From DATFNI01 sp963712305 (lineage in GTDB: Bacteria > Bacteroidota > Rhodothermia > Balneolales > DATFMH01): 64,000 bases of DNA. Numbering within the stretch: position 1 is the first letter of the stretch; every line of letters begins with the position of its first letter. Below, one piece after another: positions 34,832-43,887 of the stretch. The translations under genes were made by a program, and so were the position numbers. The notes under the pieces are model-generated. The model saw only the letters and a list, made by a program, of their open reading frames with translations, was not told the origin of the DNA and did not search any database. The stretch covers positions 2,364,975-2,428,974 of the forward strand of contig CAVQHI010000001.1 of the NCBI GenBank assembly GCA_963712305.1. Reading direction: 5' to 3'.

Positions 34832-35500
34832 TTAGGAAACATCGCGTGATAATGAAAAATAATCCTGGGCACCGTTTTGCGAAAATATCAGAATACCTGC
34901 GTTAACAAGGTTAACAAGGATGTTTGAAGCGCGCTTTCTGCCAATATTCACCAAATGCGAAAAATCAGTCACCGTAATCCGCTCGTATTCGTTTAAATAA
35001 CGTAACAGTTTCTGTTCGTAAGGTCCAAATTCAAATGTGGCCCCTTTGCCCGAACTCTGATGCCTCATGATCATTATCGCTTCGCGACTTGCACGTACGC
35101 TTTGATCTTTGACTCTGATATAAACCATCTCCCGCTTTCCGTCTTTCACGAAAACGGGTCTGCTGGCAGATCGTTTAATTTTCACAATCAGAAAATCACG
35201 ATAGTTATAGGGTAATACTTCGGCCGTGTAACGTATCCCCGGTTCACATAAAGCAACTGATTGCTCAAGCAGGTACAATTGTTCATGATAACTGCTTAAT
35301 CCCACCAAACTTTTGTCATCGTCAACTCCAATGAGCAGTGTTCCCCCGTTTGTATTTGCCAAAGCAGCCATCTCCCTGGCTATTTTCCAGGGACTGGAAA
35401 TAATCCTTTTAAACTCAAGAAATGTGCCTTCGCCCGTTTTGACGAGATTCTTGAGATCTTTTACACTCATCTTCGACCGTTGCAGGGCTTGATATTGCAT
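34832..35500 (-). CDS. AlbA_2/Schlafen-type putative DNA-binding protein
   Basis: A 222-residue protein. Its N-terminal half is an AlbA_2 domain: GEGTFLEFKR, REMAALANTNGGTLLIGVDD (the usual ATP/nucleotide- or DNA-related motif), then LVGLSS. The C-terminal part has a winged-helix-like sequence (YLNEYERITVTDFSHLVNIG, then RKRASNILVNLVNAG). Such stand-alone proteins are annotated as putative transcription regulators; the target is unknown. An internal ATG at 35470 is an alternative start. It is probably unlinked to gpsA, which starts 80 bases upstream. Confidence 0.8.
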   Translation of the reverse strand: MQYQALQRSKMSVKDLKNLVKTGEGTFLEFKRIISSPWKIAREMAALANTNGGTLLIGVDDDKSLVGLSSYHEQLYLLEQSVALCEPGIRYTAEVLPYNYRDFLIVKIKRSASRPVFVKDGKREMVYIRVKDQSVRASREAIMIMRHQSSGKGATFEFGPYEQKLLRYLNEYERITVTDFSHLVNIGRKRASNILVNLVNAGILIFSQNGAQDYFSLSRDVS

Positions 35501-35579
35501 GTCAGGACCTGTTTAGGGGTGCAAGTGTCCGTGATGTAGTGAAAGTATGCCCCGAATCTTTCGGGTTCACTACTATAAA

Positions 35580-36587
35580 TTAAGAAAGAATTTCCTCTTT
35601 TGGATTACGGGTCATTAATTCATAAACCGCATCTTTCGGATCCATATTTTCAAACAAGATCTGATAGGTGGTGTTGGTCAACGGCATTTCAACATTCAGT
35701 TTTTTAGCCCAAAAATAAACAGATCTCGTAGTTTTAACGCCTTCGGCAACCATTTTCATGTGTGATATAATGTCATCGAGCTTCTCTCCCTTACCCAGAT
35801 GATACCCAACGTGACGATTCCGGCTGTGGCGGCTGGTACACGTAACAATCAGATCACCCAGTCCTGCCAAACCCGAGAACGTATCCGTTGATGCGCCAAG
35901 CCGTGTACCCAAACGCCTCATTTCAGACAGACCCCGCGTCAGGAGCGCCGCCTTTGTATTATCACCGAGATCAAGTCCGTCAATGATGCCGGCATCAATG
36001 GCAATGATATTTTTGACTGATCCCGCTATCTCGACGCCCAGAATATCATGGTTCACGTAAACACGGAACATAGGCGTCATAAACGTTTTCTGAATCAGAT
36101 GAGCCGTGCTTCGTGAATAGGCAGACGCCGTAACCACTGTTGGTTTAAATTTACTCACCTCTTCTGCATGACTCGGTCCGCTTAATGTGCCGATATGGTC
36201 TTCTATGATCTTGCCATCCAACGCCTCGACAAGAACCTGAGACATTGTCATGAATGTGTCATTTTCGATACCCTTTGCCACGTTCACTATAACTTCATCG
36301 CCACGCAGATATTTACGGGTGCGTTCAGCAATCTCTCGCATGGCATGTGATGGAATGGCGAAGACGACGAGCTCAGCATCTTTCAGGCTGTCTTCGATCT
36401 CTGTGTCAGACACAATCGTGTCGGCCAGTGTTACTCCGGTAAGGTAGATGCTGTTTTCGTGAAAGTTGTTTATGTGGTATGCTATCTCACTTTCACGAGC
36501 CCATAAACGGATCGTGTGTCCGGCGCGAGCCAGCACCATAGACAGAGCAGTACCCCAGCTCCCGGCACCTAAAATGGCGACTTTCAC
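35580..36587 (-). CDS. gpsA: NAD(P)H-dependent glycerol-3-phosphate dehydrogenase
   Basis: A 335-residue cytoplasmic enzyme that reduces dihydroxyacetone phosphate to sn-glycerol-3-phosphate for phospholipid synthesis. It shows the NAD(P) motif GAGSWGTALSMVLA from residue 7, LSGPSHAEEV with the active-site region, VEIAGSVKNIIAIDAGI (catalytic Lys), and LGDLIVTCTSRHSRN. The start is GTG and overlaps the plsY stop codon (GTGA). plsY-gpsA is a common gene pair, since PlsY uses the product. Confidence 0.95.
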   Translation of the reverse strand: MKVAILGAGSWGTALSMVLARAGHTIRLWARESEIAYHINNFHENSIYLTGVTLADTIVSDTEIEDSLKDAELVVFAIPSHAMREIAERTRKYLRGDEVIVNVAKGIENDTFMTMSQVLVEALDGKIIEDHIGTLSGPSHAEEVSKFKPTVVTASAYSRSTAHLIQKTFMTPMFRVYVNHDILGVEIAGSVKNIIAIDAGIIDGLDLGDNTKAALLTRGLSEMRRLGTRLGASTDTFSGLAGLGDLIVTCTSRHSRNRHVGYHLGKGEKLDDIISHMKMVAEGVKTTRSVYFWAKKLNVEMPLTNTTYQILFENMDPKDAVYELMTRNPKEEILS

Positions 36588-37273
36588 AACGATTTTTCTT
36601 TATTCAGCCAACCTTTGGCCGGTTTAAATGAACGTATTCGATTTTCCTCACCTTTCAACAACCTCCGTATATTGGATATATGCTTGATGATCAGTCCTGC
36701 AGCCAGTATCGAGGCGAAAACAATCTGGCTGCCATCCAGATGAATCATCAGGATATATCGCATGAACAGCATCACAAATGGATAGATGAAAGCGGCTGAA
36801 ATGGATGCCAGCGAAACATAATGACTGGTAATCAAAACGATCAGGAAAACAAGCAGTGCTACACTGATAGAATATGGCTCGATGGCGTAGAGCATTCCCG
36901 CAGCCGTAATCACACCTTTGCCACCTTTAAAATTGGCATACAGCGGAAACATGTGACCAATTACGGCCGACACACCGGCAATGATCATCATGAAAACATG
37001 TGTATTCCACACTCCGACATGCGAGGGGATATCGCCTACCACATATCCGATGTTGCTGATAAAATAGGCGGCTGTGAATCCTTTTGTGAGATCGATCAGG
37101 GCAACGACAATACCCGCTTTCCAGCCCAGGATTCGGAAGGTATTCGTAGCTCCGGCGTTACCGCTTCCATAATTGCGGATGTCTATTTTTTTATAGATCC
37201 GTCCAACCCAGATCGAAGACGGTATCGAACCGAGCAGATAGCTCAACAAGATTATTACAACAAATGAAAGCAC
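36584..37273 (-). CDS. plsY: Glycerol-3-phosphate acyltransferase PlsY
   Basis: A 229-residue inner-membrane protein. It transfers the acyl chain from acyl-phosphate to glycerol-3-phosphate. Key conserved segments are LLGSIPSSIWVGRI near the N-terminus, RNYGSGNAGATNTFRILG, and FKGGKGVITAAG in the phosphate/acyl-phosphate binding region. The start is a GTG. It is longer than many PlsY proteins by a C-terminal tail (RSFKPAKGWLNKEKSL). It is paired with gpsA downstream. Confidence 0.95.
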   Translation of the reverse strand: MLSFVVIILLSYLLGSIPSSIWVGRIYKKIDIRNYGSGNAGATNTFRILGWKAGIVVALIDLTKGFTAAYFISNIGYVVGDIPSHVGVWNTHVFMMIIAGVSAVIGHMFPLYANFKGGKGVITAAGMLYAIEPYSISVALLVFLIVLITSHYVSLASISAAFIYPFVMLFMRYILMIHLDGSQIVFASILAAGLIIKHISNIRRLLKGEENRIRSFKPAKGWLNKEKSL

Positions 37274-37348
37274 GGTAACGGTATCTCTATGTCAGTTTTT
37301 CTATTTAACTCCTTCGGAGCCTGTTCATAGACAAATTGGAACTCTTAT

Positions 37349-38218
37349 TTACACGTGGCGTTCAGCGTGATACGAAGAACGCACCAGCGGCCCGCTTTCC
37401 ACATGCTCAATTCCTTTTGCCTCCCCCACGGTTTTGTACTCGGCAAACACATCAGGGTGGACCCACTCCTCAACCGGCAGGTGCATTTTGGTCGGCTGCA
37501 TGTACTGACCGATCGTAAATACATTTAAACCTATATCGACCAGATCATCCATTGCTGTAAATACTTCTTCTTTTGTTTCACCAAGACCGACCATGATACC
37601 GGTTTTAGTTCGCAATCCCTGTTCTTTACAACGTTTCAGAAGCTCGATTGATCGTTCATATTTCGCCTGCGGTCGTACCCGGCGATATAAACGCGGGACA
37701 GTCTCGATATTGTGATTCAGCACATCGGGCCGTTCATCAATGACGATTTGCAGTGCATCCCATACTCCCCGAAAATCAGGAATAAGAACTTCAATGGTCA
37801 CACCCGGAATTTCCTCGCGGAGACGACGAATCGATTCTGCAAAAATCGGTGCGCCGCCATCTTTACGCTCGTCTCGGTTCACTGAGGTTATAACCACGTG
37901 TTTCAGTCCCATCTGTTTCGCAGCTTCTGTTACGCGATTTGGCTCATCCCAGTCGAGTCCTTTTACAGGTCGACCCGTCTTGATGGCACAGAAACCACAT
38001 GAACGGGTACACACATCGCCGAGAATCATAAAAGTGGCTGTTCCGGCGCCCCAGCACTCACCCATATTAGGGCAGCGGGCTTCTGAACAGACAGTGTTGA
38101 GTGATTTTTCTTGTATGATATCCGATATCGCACGAAAGCGTTTGCCCGATGGCAATTTTACACGCAACCAGTCAGGCCGGTTTTTGGCTTTCGTTGAAAT
38201 TGGTTCTGCTAATTCCAT
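37349..38218 (-). CDS. lipA: Lipoyl synthase
   Basis: About 289 residues from the ATG at 38218. This radical SAM enzyme inserts two sulfurs into octanoyl-protein. The auxiliary cluster Cys are in CSEARCPNMGEC and the radical SAM cluster in CTRSCGFCAI (C-x3-C-x2-C). A C-terminal SGPLVRSSYHAE with the Arg-Ser-Ser motif, where Ser ligates the auxiliary cluster, is typical. The frame is open to 38293, but the start at 38218 matches the domain edge. It follows lipB by 95 bases on the same strand. Confidence 0.95.
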   Translation of the reverse strand: MELAEPISTKAKNRPDWLRVKLPSGKRFRAISDIIQEKSLNTVCSEARCPNMGECWGAGTATFMILGDVCTRSCGFCAIKTGRPVKGLDWDEPNRVTEAAKQMGLKHVVITSVNRDERKDGGAPIFAESIRRLREEIPGVTIEVLIPDFRGVWDALQIVIDERPDVLNHNIETVPRLYRRVRPQAKYERSIELLKRCKEQGLRTKTGIMVGLGETKEEVFTAMDDLVDIGLNVFTIGQYMQPTKMHLPVEEWVHPDVFAEYKTVGEAKGIEHVESGPLVRSSYHAERHV

Positions 38219-38312
38219 ATTCGTTTTTAAATATCCTTTTCTTTCTATGAAAACGGTTCGACTGTCTACTGATTGCCCGTCTTTCATGAGCAATCAAAGT
38301 AAGAAGAATGAA

Positions 38313-39044
38313 TTACCTTTTAAATATTTCTAAACCATCCCGAAGTTCAGGCAGTTCACTAAGTTCAGTCAAATGAACATCAAATACTTCCTCAAAATAG
38401 TGACGGATTTTTGATTTCACTTCATCCATCGATACCGGGTGTCCCAGGAGCTGTTCCAGGCTAGTTACGCCTTTATCTGATATCCCGCAAGGCACAATGC
38501 AATCGAAATAATTCAAAGATGTCTTCACATTAAACGCGAATCCATGCATCGTCACCCAGCGCGAGCAGCGTACGCCCATCGCACAAATCTTTGATTTACC
38601 AACCCAGGTTCCGGTCAAGCCGTCAATCCGGCCGGCTTCAATGCCGTAATCCCTGCAAACGCGAATCATAATCTCTTCCAGGGACCGCATATAACGATGA
38701 ATATCGGTGAAATAGTTTTCCAGATCGAGAATGGGATAGCCAACAATTTGTCCGGGACCATGATAGGTGATATCCCCGCCGCGGTCGATTTTGACAAATT
38801 CGGCATCCAGCTTCCCTAACTCGGCATTCGTGCGGAGTAAGTGAGATGGATCACCGCTTTTACCCAACGTAAAAACGTGAGGATGTTCCACCATTAAAAA
38901 GATGTCGCTCCGTCTCTCGGCGACCTTTTCACCGTTCCTCAAAGCGATCTTTTGATTGATAATCTGCTTTTGAATGGCACCTTGCAGCGCCCATGTCTCA
39001 CGATAGGGGACAAGTCCCATATCAAAAAAATCGACTTCCCGCAT
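38313..39044 (-). CDS. lipB: Octanoyl-[acyl carrier protein]:protein N-octanoyltransferase
   Basis: About 243 residues from the ATG at 39044. It moves octanoyl from ACP to lipoate-dependent proteins; LipA then makes lipoate. It shows IDRGGDITYHGPGQIVGYPI, GLTGTWVGKSKICAMGVRCSR (with the conserved Lys), and VPCGISDKGVTSLEQ (Cys). The frame runs on to 39089, but that stretch contains the lpd terminator (39063-39097), so the later ATG is the real start. It heads a lipB-lipA unit. Confidence 0.93.
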   Translation of the reverse strand: MREVDFFDMGLVPYRETWALQGAIQKQIINQKIALRNGEKVAERRSDIFLMVEHPHVFTLGKSGDPSHLLRTNAELGKLDAEFVKIDRGGDITYHGPGQIVGYPILDLENYFTDIHRYMRSLEEIMIRVCRDYGIEAGRIDGLTGTWVGKSKICAMGVRCSRWVTMHGFAFNVKTSLNYFDCIVPCGISDKGVTSLEQLLGHPVSMDEVKSKIRHYFEEVFDVHLTELSELPELRDGLEIFKR

Positions 39045-39062
39045 CACAACAACTTTGATGCA

Positions 39063-39097
39063 TAAAAAAGCTCCCGGCAGTCTTTCCACCGGGAGCT
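39063..39097 (-). terminator. Rho-independent terminator after lpd
   Basis: A perfect 9-bp stem AGCTCCCGG/CCGGGAGCT with an 11-base loop is followed on the minus strand by six T. It lies 22 bases past the lpd stop and ends lpd transcription before lipB. Confidence 0.85.
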
Positions 39098-39119
39098 ATA
39101 AGATACGAAAATGATGCTT

Positions 39120-40541
39120 TTAATGCTTTTTCGGAGGCGTTCCGAGGTGGATGCCTTCTCCGTATGCCTCGCCCACAGCTTCCATCACTGCTTCTGAAAG
39201 CGTCGGGTGCGGATGCACGGCATGGATTATTTCGGTACCGGTCGTTTCAAGATCACGGGCCACAACGACTTCCGCGATCAGCTCGGTAACATCATTGCCA
39301 ATCATATGACAACCAAGCCACTCGCCGTACTTCTTGTCGAAAATCACTTTAACAAACCCTTCGTTGTGTCCAAGGGCCGATGCCTTGCCGCTGGCAGAGA
39401 ACGGGAACTTGCCAACCATGATGTCGTAACCGGCTTCTTTTGCCTGTTTTTCGTCGTATCCAACCGATGCAACCTGGGGCTGGCAATAGGTACATCCCGG
39501 GATGTTGTTGTAGTTGATCGGCTGCGGATCCTCCCCGGCAAGCAGTTCCACACAGTTGATCCCTTCGTGCGAAGCTTTATGTGCCAGCCACGGAGCTCCG
39601 ATGATGTCACCGATGGCATATACACCGTCGACATCCGTTTTGTAGGTTGTTCGATCAACCTTGATGGCTCCTTTTTCGACTTTAACGCCGATCTTTTCGA
39701 GGCCGATACCTTCGACATTTCCCGTCACGCCAACAGCCGACAGAACAACGTCAGCTTCGATCTTTTCCTCACCTTTGGGAGTTTTGACCGTAGCAACGAC
39801 CTTTCCACCTTTCTTCTCGACCTTCTGGACTGAGCTCTCGGTCATGACATTGATGCCTTTTTTCTTGAAGATCTTGCCAAGTTCCTTACCGACTTCTTCA
39901 TCTTCGACAGGCACGGCATTTTTCTGAATCTCAACGATCGTCACTTCGGTGCCGATGGAATGATAGAAGTAGGCAAACTCAACCCCAATAGCTCCTGCTC
40001 CAATCACCAGCAGCTTCTTAGGTTGTTTTTCCATCTTCATTGCTCTTTCAGAATCGATGATCTTGTCTCCGTCGATCTCAAGTCCGGGAAGCTGGCGCGG
40101 ACGCGCACCTGTTGCGATGATGAAGTATTTGGCTTTTACCCGCTCTATTTCTTTGTCTTTGTCATCGAGTATCTTCACTTCTTTGGCACTTTCGAAAACA
40201 CCTTTACCTTTAATCACTTCGATCTTATTGGCTTTCATGAGAAACTGAACGCCCTTGCTCATCTTGTTGGCCACCCCCCGGCTGCGTTTAATAACAGCAG
40301 GGAAATCCACGCCAACATCTTTAGCGCTTAATCCATAATCGGAGGCATGGTTCATGGTTTCCATGATTTCAGCGGTTTTCAGCAGGGCCTTGCTTGGGAT
40401 ACAGCCGATATTCAGGCAGACACCGCCCAGATCTTTTTTTTCGATCACGGCCGTCTTAAAGCCAAGCTGACTGGCACGTATGGCAGCGACATAGCCACCC
40501 GGTCCCGTTCCTATTACTACTAAATCAAATTCTTTCGCCAT
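39120..40541 (-). CDS. lpd: Dihydrolipoyl dehydrogenase (E3)
   Basis: A 473-residue FAD enzyme. It reoxidises dihydrolipoamide of 2-oxoacid dehydrogenase or glycine cleavage complexes with NAD+. FAD motif GTGPGGYVAAIRAS is at residues 11-24, the redox disulfide is in GGVCLNIGCIPSKALL, the NAD motif is VIGAGAIGVEFAYF near residue 180, and HAVHPHPTLSEAVMEA at the C-terminus gives the His-Glu base pair. E1/E2 genes are not adjacent. It sits upstream of lipB-lipA, so lipoate making and use are grouped. Confidence 0.95.
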   Translation of the reverse strand: MAKEFDLVVIGTGPGGYVAAIRASQLGFKTAVIEKKDLGGVCLNIGCIPSKALLKTAEIMETMNHASDYGLSAKDVGVDFPAVIKRSRGVANKMSKGVQFLMKANKIEVIKGKGVFESAKEVKILDDKDKEIERVKAKYFIIATGARPRQLPGLEIDGDKIIDSERAMKMEKQPKKLLVIGAGAIGVEFAYFYHSIGTEVTIVEIQKNAVPVEDEEVGKELGKIFKKKGINVMTESSVQKVEKKGGKVVATVKTPKGEEKIEADVVLSAVGVTGNVEGIGLEKIGVKVEKGAIKVDRTTYKTDVDGVYAIGDIIGAPWLAHKASHEGINCVELLAGEDPQPINYNNIPGCTYCQPQVASVGYDEKQAKEAGYDIMVGKFPFSASGKASALGHNEGFVKVIFDKKYGEWLGCHMIGNDVTELIAEVVVARDLETTGTEIIHAVHPHPTLSEAVMEAVGEAYGEGIHLGTPPKKH

Positions 40542-41099
40542 TGTTGATCCCTTGGATATTACTGTTAAAATTGATTCAAATTCTTTTCAGGAAAATTTCG
40601 ATAGTCTGTCATCGAATTCTCCGCTATCCGATCCTCATCGGTATTGAGCGGATAGAAGGTCTTCGGTGGTCTACCGGTAACGGTGTATTAAACGCTCCAA
40701 CCAGGTAAAAGACCTCATAATATTCCGGCGTAATTTACGCATATTAAACCTTTTTTTTAAGTCATTGGACACATTGCCATTGATCCGTTGACGGTAATCA
40801 ATTATCAGGAAACAATAAAAACCTCCGTCCCTCATCAAATTTCAGCAATCATGAAGTTAACCGATAATTATTTTATTCCATTATCCACAAATTTTACAGA
40901 CATATAGAACTGAGTAAGTTAAGAGTTTATGAAGTTGAGAGGATTGGCAACCAACATTCGTACCCACGAAAATAACGTTACAAAAATTTTTAGTCTTTGT
41001 TCGTACATATCATATGATCATCTGCCTGTCTTCCAAAACACCCATCTTCTTATTTTCAAAGTCCACAGGAATGGGAATATTTCAACCTTGTGAATTCTG
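40542..41099. other. Gene-free region of about 560 bases
   Basis: No coding frame or RNA gene was recognised. It should contain the lpd promoter on the minus strand and the promoter of the gene at 41100 on the plus strand. The centre (about 40740-41000) is AT-rich. Confidence 0.5.
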
Positions 41100-41513
41100 A
41101 TGGTACGCAGGAATATCTCTTTATTCGTTCTAATTATAACCATTCTCCCCGTTGGGGTATGTGCCCAGCAAGGAAAATGGAAGCGATTCGGCTGGAACCC
41201 ACCGACTGTCAGTCAGAAAGATACCAATGGCGGAACCTGGACCTATTTCGGATCAGGCGGATTTAGCGATTCCACTTTAATGATTAGGACAATGAATCCG
41301 ATAAACCCCTACCGGCGGGTGAGTCCCTGGTCTCAGACTGGTGGCGGATTTGATTTTCAGTTTCATTTTAATCTGGATTTTTCGCTCCACTACAAAAACG
41401 GGCTCCTCCAAAATTATCCGCTTTATTACGGTCCCTGGATCGATCCACGTGGAAACTATCGTGGTTATTCATGGCCGTTGCCTTCTGATTCGGTATCCGG
41501 GAAAAAATATTGA
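41100..41513 (+). CDS. Small secreted protein, unknown
   Basis: A 137-residue protein with a clear signal peptide (hydrophobic NISLFVLIITILPVGVCAQQ). The mature part is rich in Gly, Ser, Tyr and aromatic residues (GGTWTYFGSGGFSD, GGGFDFQFHFNLDFSLHY) with beta-type alternation. No family recognised. It is followed by a strong terminator and is probably a single gene. Confidence 0.6.
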   Translation: MVRRNISLFVLIITILPVGVCAQQGKWKRFGWNPPTVSQKDTNGGTWTYFGSGGFSDSTLMIRTMNPINPYRRVSPWSQTGGGFDFQFHFNLDFSLHYKNGLLQNYPLYYGPWIDPRGNYRGYSWPLPSDSVSGKKY

Positions 41514-41551
41514 CAACCATTTGAATTTAGGGGTTTGGGTGGTACCGAGGT

Positions 41552-41589
41552 AAGGATGCCATCACTTCGAGTGATGGCATCCTTTTTTT
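41552..41589 (+). terminator. Rho-independent terminator
   Basis: A perfect 15-bp stem AAGGATGCCATCACT / AGTGATGGCATCCTT with a 3-base loop, followed by a T-run. A nearly identical hairpin is at 42786-42818, after the next gene. Confidence 0.88.
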
Positions 41590-41773
41590 GTCTCTTCTCG
41601 TCAAATTCAAATACATCATTTCAAGGTCTAAAAATTGTACCTATTGTGTATTTTTTGTAAATAGCTAACAAATATAACATAATGCGTATACGGCTATGAA
41701 GTGTGTGTTAGTGTCATCAAATCATCTGGAGATAACTACGCCCGGGACTTCTGTTATTCACAGTAAACCCCGT

Positions 41774-42745
41774 ATGATCCAAACTCTTTTTCGGTTATTT
41801 ATTATTGCCTTTTTTCTTTCTGGCTGTGGACTTTTGGGCGGCAAGAATAAAGCGTCAATCCCTGGTAAGCTTGTTTTTTCAGCCAAAGACAATAATGGTA
41901 CCCTTCAAATTTTTACCATGAATGCCGATGGTTCCAGCCGTAAACAAATTACACACTTTTCAACTGGTGGCGGTGGTTCAGATCCGGCTTGGAGTCCTGA
42001 CGGTAGTAAAATTGTGTTTGTCAATTATACTGGTGCTACTACTCTTGGACCTTATCTGTATGTCATGAATGCAAATGGGAGTAGCATGCATCCTCTTAAA
42101 CAGATCCCGAAAGGAATACCCCAGTATTTGTATGGTTCTGACCCAGCCTGGAGTCCTGACGGAACCCAAATCGCCTTTGATTATTGTACTAATTGTGAGG
42201 CAGGAAGAGAAAATTATGAGATTGTAGTTGTGGATGTGGCCGGCGAAGTATTAGACTCAACGCATATCCACCGGCTAACGAACAATCAAGCCGAGGATCA
42301 ATTCCCGTCCTGGAGCCCGAATGGTAAAAGTATTGTTTTTTCCTCTGACAGAGACTATTACAATGCTGATACTATGCGTTGGAGGAGAGATTTATATGAG
42401 GTAAACGTCGACGGTACCGGACTTCAACGTTTGACCAAATCGGGTAATGCCACGCTCCCAAAATGGAGTCCGGATGGAACCAGAATTGCATACGAGTGGA
42501 ATATTAATAGTTATAAGGTCTTTATCTACAATATTGGATCTGGTCAGAGCAATAGATTGGATCCTGGTCTCGGAATATTAAGTAATCCACTTTGGGATAA
42601 ACCAGGGAATCAGCTTTTAGTATTCGGGAATGAGGAAGTAAGCTGGATAAGCCTTGAAAATGACTCCACTAAGATTTTAAAGACAGTGACGTTAAATCAG
42701 AACTCGTTACCCGTTGGTTGGTTTGACTGGTACTCGGATCAGTAA
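41774..42745 (+). CDS. Lipoprotein with TolB-like/PD40 propeller repeats
   Basis: About 323 residues from the ATG at 41774. A hydrophobic signal ends in the lipobox LSGC (Cys at about residue 18). The mature part has repeats of the PD40/WD40-like TolB type: FTMNADGSSRKQIT, DPAWSPDGSKIVF, DPAWSPDGTQIAF, FPSWSPNGKSIVFSSD, LPKWSPDGTRIAY. A beta-propeller on the periplasmic or outer surface is likely. The frame is open to 41696. The function is unknown; the repeats occur in peptidases and in stand-alone binding proteins. It is flanked by two near-identical hairpins. Confidence 0.8.
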   Translation: MIQTLFRLFIIAFFLSGCGLLGGKNKASIPGKLVFSAKDNNGTLQIFTMNADGSSRKQITHFSTGGGGSDPAWSPDGSKIVFVNYTGATTLGPYLYVMNANGSSMHPLKQIPKGIPQYLYGSDPAWSPDGTQIAFDYCTNCEAGRENYEIVVVDVAGEVLDSTHIHRLTNNQAEDQFPSWSPNGKSIVFSSDRDYYNADTMRWRRDLYEVNVDGTGLQRLTKSGNATLPKWSPDGTRIAYEWNINSYKVFIYNIGSGQSNRLDPGLGILSNPLWDKPGNQLLVFGNEEVSWISLENDSTKILKTVTLNQNSLPVGWFDWYSDQ

Positions 42746-42785
42746 GGACTAACAAATTGGGGTTTCCCGGATACTTTCATCGGGT

Positions 42786-42818
42786 AAGGGTGCCATCACT
42801 CGAAGTGATGGCATCCTT
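42786..42818. terminator. Hairpin after the PD40 lipoprotein gene
   Basis: Arms AAGGGTGCCATCACT (42786-42800) and AGTGATGGCATCCTT (42804-42818), with a CGA loop and one G-T pair. It is almost the same as the hairpin at 41552-41589 but has no T-tract, so termination is less sure. Confidence 0.6.
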
Positions 42819-42893
42819 ATTGCAGATATTTATTACATTAGTAGACGACCAGACCCTTTTTCCCATTTGTAATCATCAGCAGCAATTTCATTT

Positions 42894-43706
42894 ATGAACA
42901 CCAGGAAAAACCTCGGGATGAGGCCCTTTTCCCTTGTCCATCTTTTGTGGATCCTCACTCTTTCCCTGTTTGTTGCCTGCAATAACAACCCAACGGGCAA
43001 TTCAGGTAGTAGTGGTAATAATAACAATGGATCCGATGCCAACCGAAAGTCCACGGGCGCATCGGCACATGATTTCCTCTCGGCCGAATCACACTCCAAG
43101 CTGCTCATAGAAATCCAGTATGCCGATGGGTTTAAACCAACGCAACAAGCCATTGACAGCCTGGTTTCATTTCTAAACAGGCGACTAAACAAGCCCGATG
43201 GTATAAGTGTGGTGATGGAATCGATCGCTGATCCCGGTGAAAGTCCGTATACCATAGACCAGGTTGACAGTCTTGAACAAAAGAACCGGACAAAGTTTAA
43301 CTCCGGGAATACAATTGCCGCATACATGTTATTTCTGGATGGTTCTTCTAGCGAGGATACCCCAAAAAGCAAGGTGCTTGGAGAAGCCTACTTCAATACA
43401 TCGATGGTGTTCTATGAGAAATCCATTGTTAGCAGCTCAGGAGGTTTCGGGCAACCTTCCAGGGCAATTTTGGAAGCGGCGGTCATGCGGCATGAATTCG
43501 GACACAACCTCGGTCTTGTTAACCTGGGAACATCAATGGTTGTGAATCATGAGGACACGAGCCACCCCCATCACTGCGACAACAAAAACTGCTTAATGTA
43601 CTGGAGTGTAAACACAAGCAATTTTGTTGGGAACCTGGCAGGCGGAACTATTCCGCAACTGGATCAGAACTGTTTGGATGATTTGCAGGCCAACGAAGGG
43701 AAGTGA
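42894..43706 (+). CDS. Metzincin-like metallopeptidase lipoprotein
   Basis: A 270-residue protein. The signal has the lipobox LFVAC (Cys about residue 25), followed by an Asn/Gly/Ser linker (NNNPTGNSGSSG). The catalytic motif is MRHEFGHNLGLVNLG, an extended HExxHxxGxxxx zinc site, with CLMYW further on as a Met-turn. That build is metzincin-like. A Cys pair (HHCDNKNC) near the Met-turn may form a disulfide. The predicted place is the outer or inner membrane surface, facing the periplasm or outside. The substrate is unknown. Confidence 0.75.
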   Translation: MNTRKNLGMRPFSLVHLLWILTLSLFVACNNNPTGNSGSSGNNNNGSDANRKSTGASAHDFLSAESHSKLLIEIQYADGFKPTQQAIDSLVSFLNRRLNKPDGISVVMESIADPGESPYTIDQVDSLEQKNRTKFNSGNTIAAYMLFLDGSSSEDTPKSKVLGEAYFNTSMVFYEKSIVSSSGGFGQPSRAILEAAVMRHEFGHNLGLVNLGTSMVVNHEDTSHPHHCDNKNCLMYWSVNTSNFVGNLAGGTIPQLDQNCLDDLQANEGK

Positions 43707-43887
43707 TTAATTTTGAATTGCCTTTGTGCCTGGAGTATAGGTTCGAGTAACGTTTATTTTTTCATGAAACGATGTGGTAACCCACCCCTGCACCCCTCCC
43801 TGGAGGGGAATTTAAAGAGCTGAATGCTGATAGCCGAAAGCTGACAGCTACCTTAGCACTCTAACACCTTCATACTTTAACACTTTT

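Noticed and set aside
40542..41099. Search for a tRNA or small RNA gene in the longest quiet region
   Set aside because: No cloverleaf-like arm set, conserved TTC arm or terminator was found by eye.
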